Assembly (NCBI GenBank): GCA_021107345.1
Contig: JAIOSX010000250.1
Coordinates: forward strand, 1 to 6,036
DNA from: Candidatus Aegiribacteria sp.
GTDB taxonomy: Bacteria > Fermentibacterota > Fermentibacteria > Fermentibacterales > Fermentibacteraceae
Length of the DNA: 6,036 nt
Direction of reading: 5' to 3'
The translations under genes and the position numbers were made by a program. Below the pieces are notes generated by a model, which searched no databases, had not been told where the DNA came from, and worked only from the letters and a program-made list of their open reading frames with translations. Below are positions 5,592 through 6,036 of the stretch, piece after piece (the first letter of the stretch is position 1; each line of letters opens with the position of its first letter).

Positions 5592-6036
5592 ATGAAATCA
5601 GGTCCCTTCATATGGATCTGCATAGCATTCGCTGTGGTGGTGCTGGCCTTCCTGGCTCTTCCACTGCTGAATATCGCCACAGCACCGTCACCGGGTATCA
5701 TCTGGGAATCCCTGCACGACGGGGAGATAATGAACGCCGTTCTCCTGAGCCTGTACACGTCGGGAATGGCAGCGGTTATCTGCCTTTTGCTGGGAACTCC
5801 ATTTGCGTATCTTCTTGCAAGGAAAGATTTTCCCGGAAAGAATCTTGTTGAAAGCATCGTTCATATTCCGATAGTTGTTCCGCCTACGGTCGTGGGTACA
5901 GCCATTCTTGCCGTATCCGGCAGAAATCACTGGTTCGTCAGGATCCTTGCGGACCTGGGGGTGAGGATAATGGGAAGCCCTGCCGGGATCATTACAGTTC
6001 TTGTATTTGTATCGATTCCATTTTTCATAAACGCTG
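5592..6036 (+). CDS. wtpB: Tungstate/molybdate ABC transporter permease WtpB, 3' end outside the window
   Basis: The first 148 residues of an inner-membrane permease of the ModB/WtpB type are present; the gene runs off the right edge (usual length about 230-270). Hydrophobic segments lie at about 7-28, 49-74, 88-108 and 131-148. Family landmarks are NAVLLSLYTSGMAAV at 48-62, LGTPFAYLLARKDFPGK at 67-83, HIPIVVPPTVVGTAIL at 91-106 and FVSIPFFINA at 139-148. The EAA loop that contacts the ATPase would lie beyond the edge. The ATG at 5592 is 3 nt after the wtpA TAA, with GGAG at 5582-5585 spaced 6 nt upstream inside wtpA, so the two genes are cotranscribed. An ATPase gene (wtpC) is expected downstream. 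Confidence 0.92.
   Translation, partial: MKSGPFIWICIAFAVVVLAFLALPLLNIATAPSPGIIWESLHDGEIMNAVLLSLYTSGMAAVICLLLGTPFAYLLARKDFPGKNLVESIVHIPIVVPPTVVGTAILAVSGRNHWFVRILADLGVRIMGSPAGIITVLVFVSIPFFINA

Noticed and set aside
4750..5857. Minus-strand and alternative-frame open frames over wtpA and wtpB
   Set aside because: Shadows of the two transporter genes; their translations show no signal or domain pattern.

Overview
The window looks like a piece of an anaerobic bacterium's energy-metabolism region, of moderate GC and with dense operons. It carries a flavin/iron-sulfur NADH module of the kind found in cytoplasmic hydrogenases and bifurcating oxidoreductases, an aldehyde:ferredoxin oxidoreductase (AOR) type domain, and a tungstate/molybdate importer. 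No gene here fixes the phylum. An uncultured fermentative or syntrophic lineage is plausible, but that is inference. There are no rRNA, tRNA, CRISPR or insertion-sequence signals.

Left two thirds (1-3703), all on the minus strand, read from right to left: a stand-alone AOR N-terminal domain protein (2894-3703), a NuoE-like [2Fe-2S] subunit (2446-2901), a 622-residue NuoF/HydB-like flavoprotein (565-2433), and the first 188 residues of a HoxU/NuoG-like [2Fe-2S] plus 2x[4Fe-4S] protein that leaves the window at its left edge. The genes overlap by 8 nt, are separated by 12 nt, and overlap by 1 nt (TAATG), with strong Shine-Dalgarno sites inside the preceding genes. They are almost certainly one co-translated operon encoding one complex. 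Electrons would pass between NAD(H) at the FMN site of NuoF and a partner catalytic subunit through a chain of Fe-S clusters. That catalytic subunit is not in the window. It should lie beyond the left edge and could be a hydrogenase, a formate dehydrogenase-like protein, or the missing remainder of a split AOR.

Middle (3704-3863): a 160-bp divergent intergenic region with a 9-bp inverted repeat spaced about 100 bp apart. One arm lies just upstream of the ribosome-binding site of the AOR-domain gene.

Right third (3864-6036), plus strand: a short ThiF/MoeB/HesA-family adenylyltransferase, a 150-bp gap with two adjacent small palindromes, then wtpA (tungstate/molybdate-binding protein) and the start of wtpB (permease), 3 nt apart. 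AOR-family proteins use tungstopterin, ThiF/MoeB-type enzymes activate the sulfur carriers needed for pterin dithiolene (or thiamine) synthesis, and WtpABC imports the metal. The two divergent groups may therefore form one tungsten/molybdenum-linked redox locus. The striking feature is that the AOR gene encodes only the cofactor-cradling first domain, without the Fe-S and catalytic domains.
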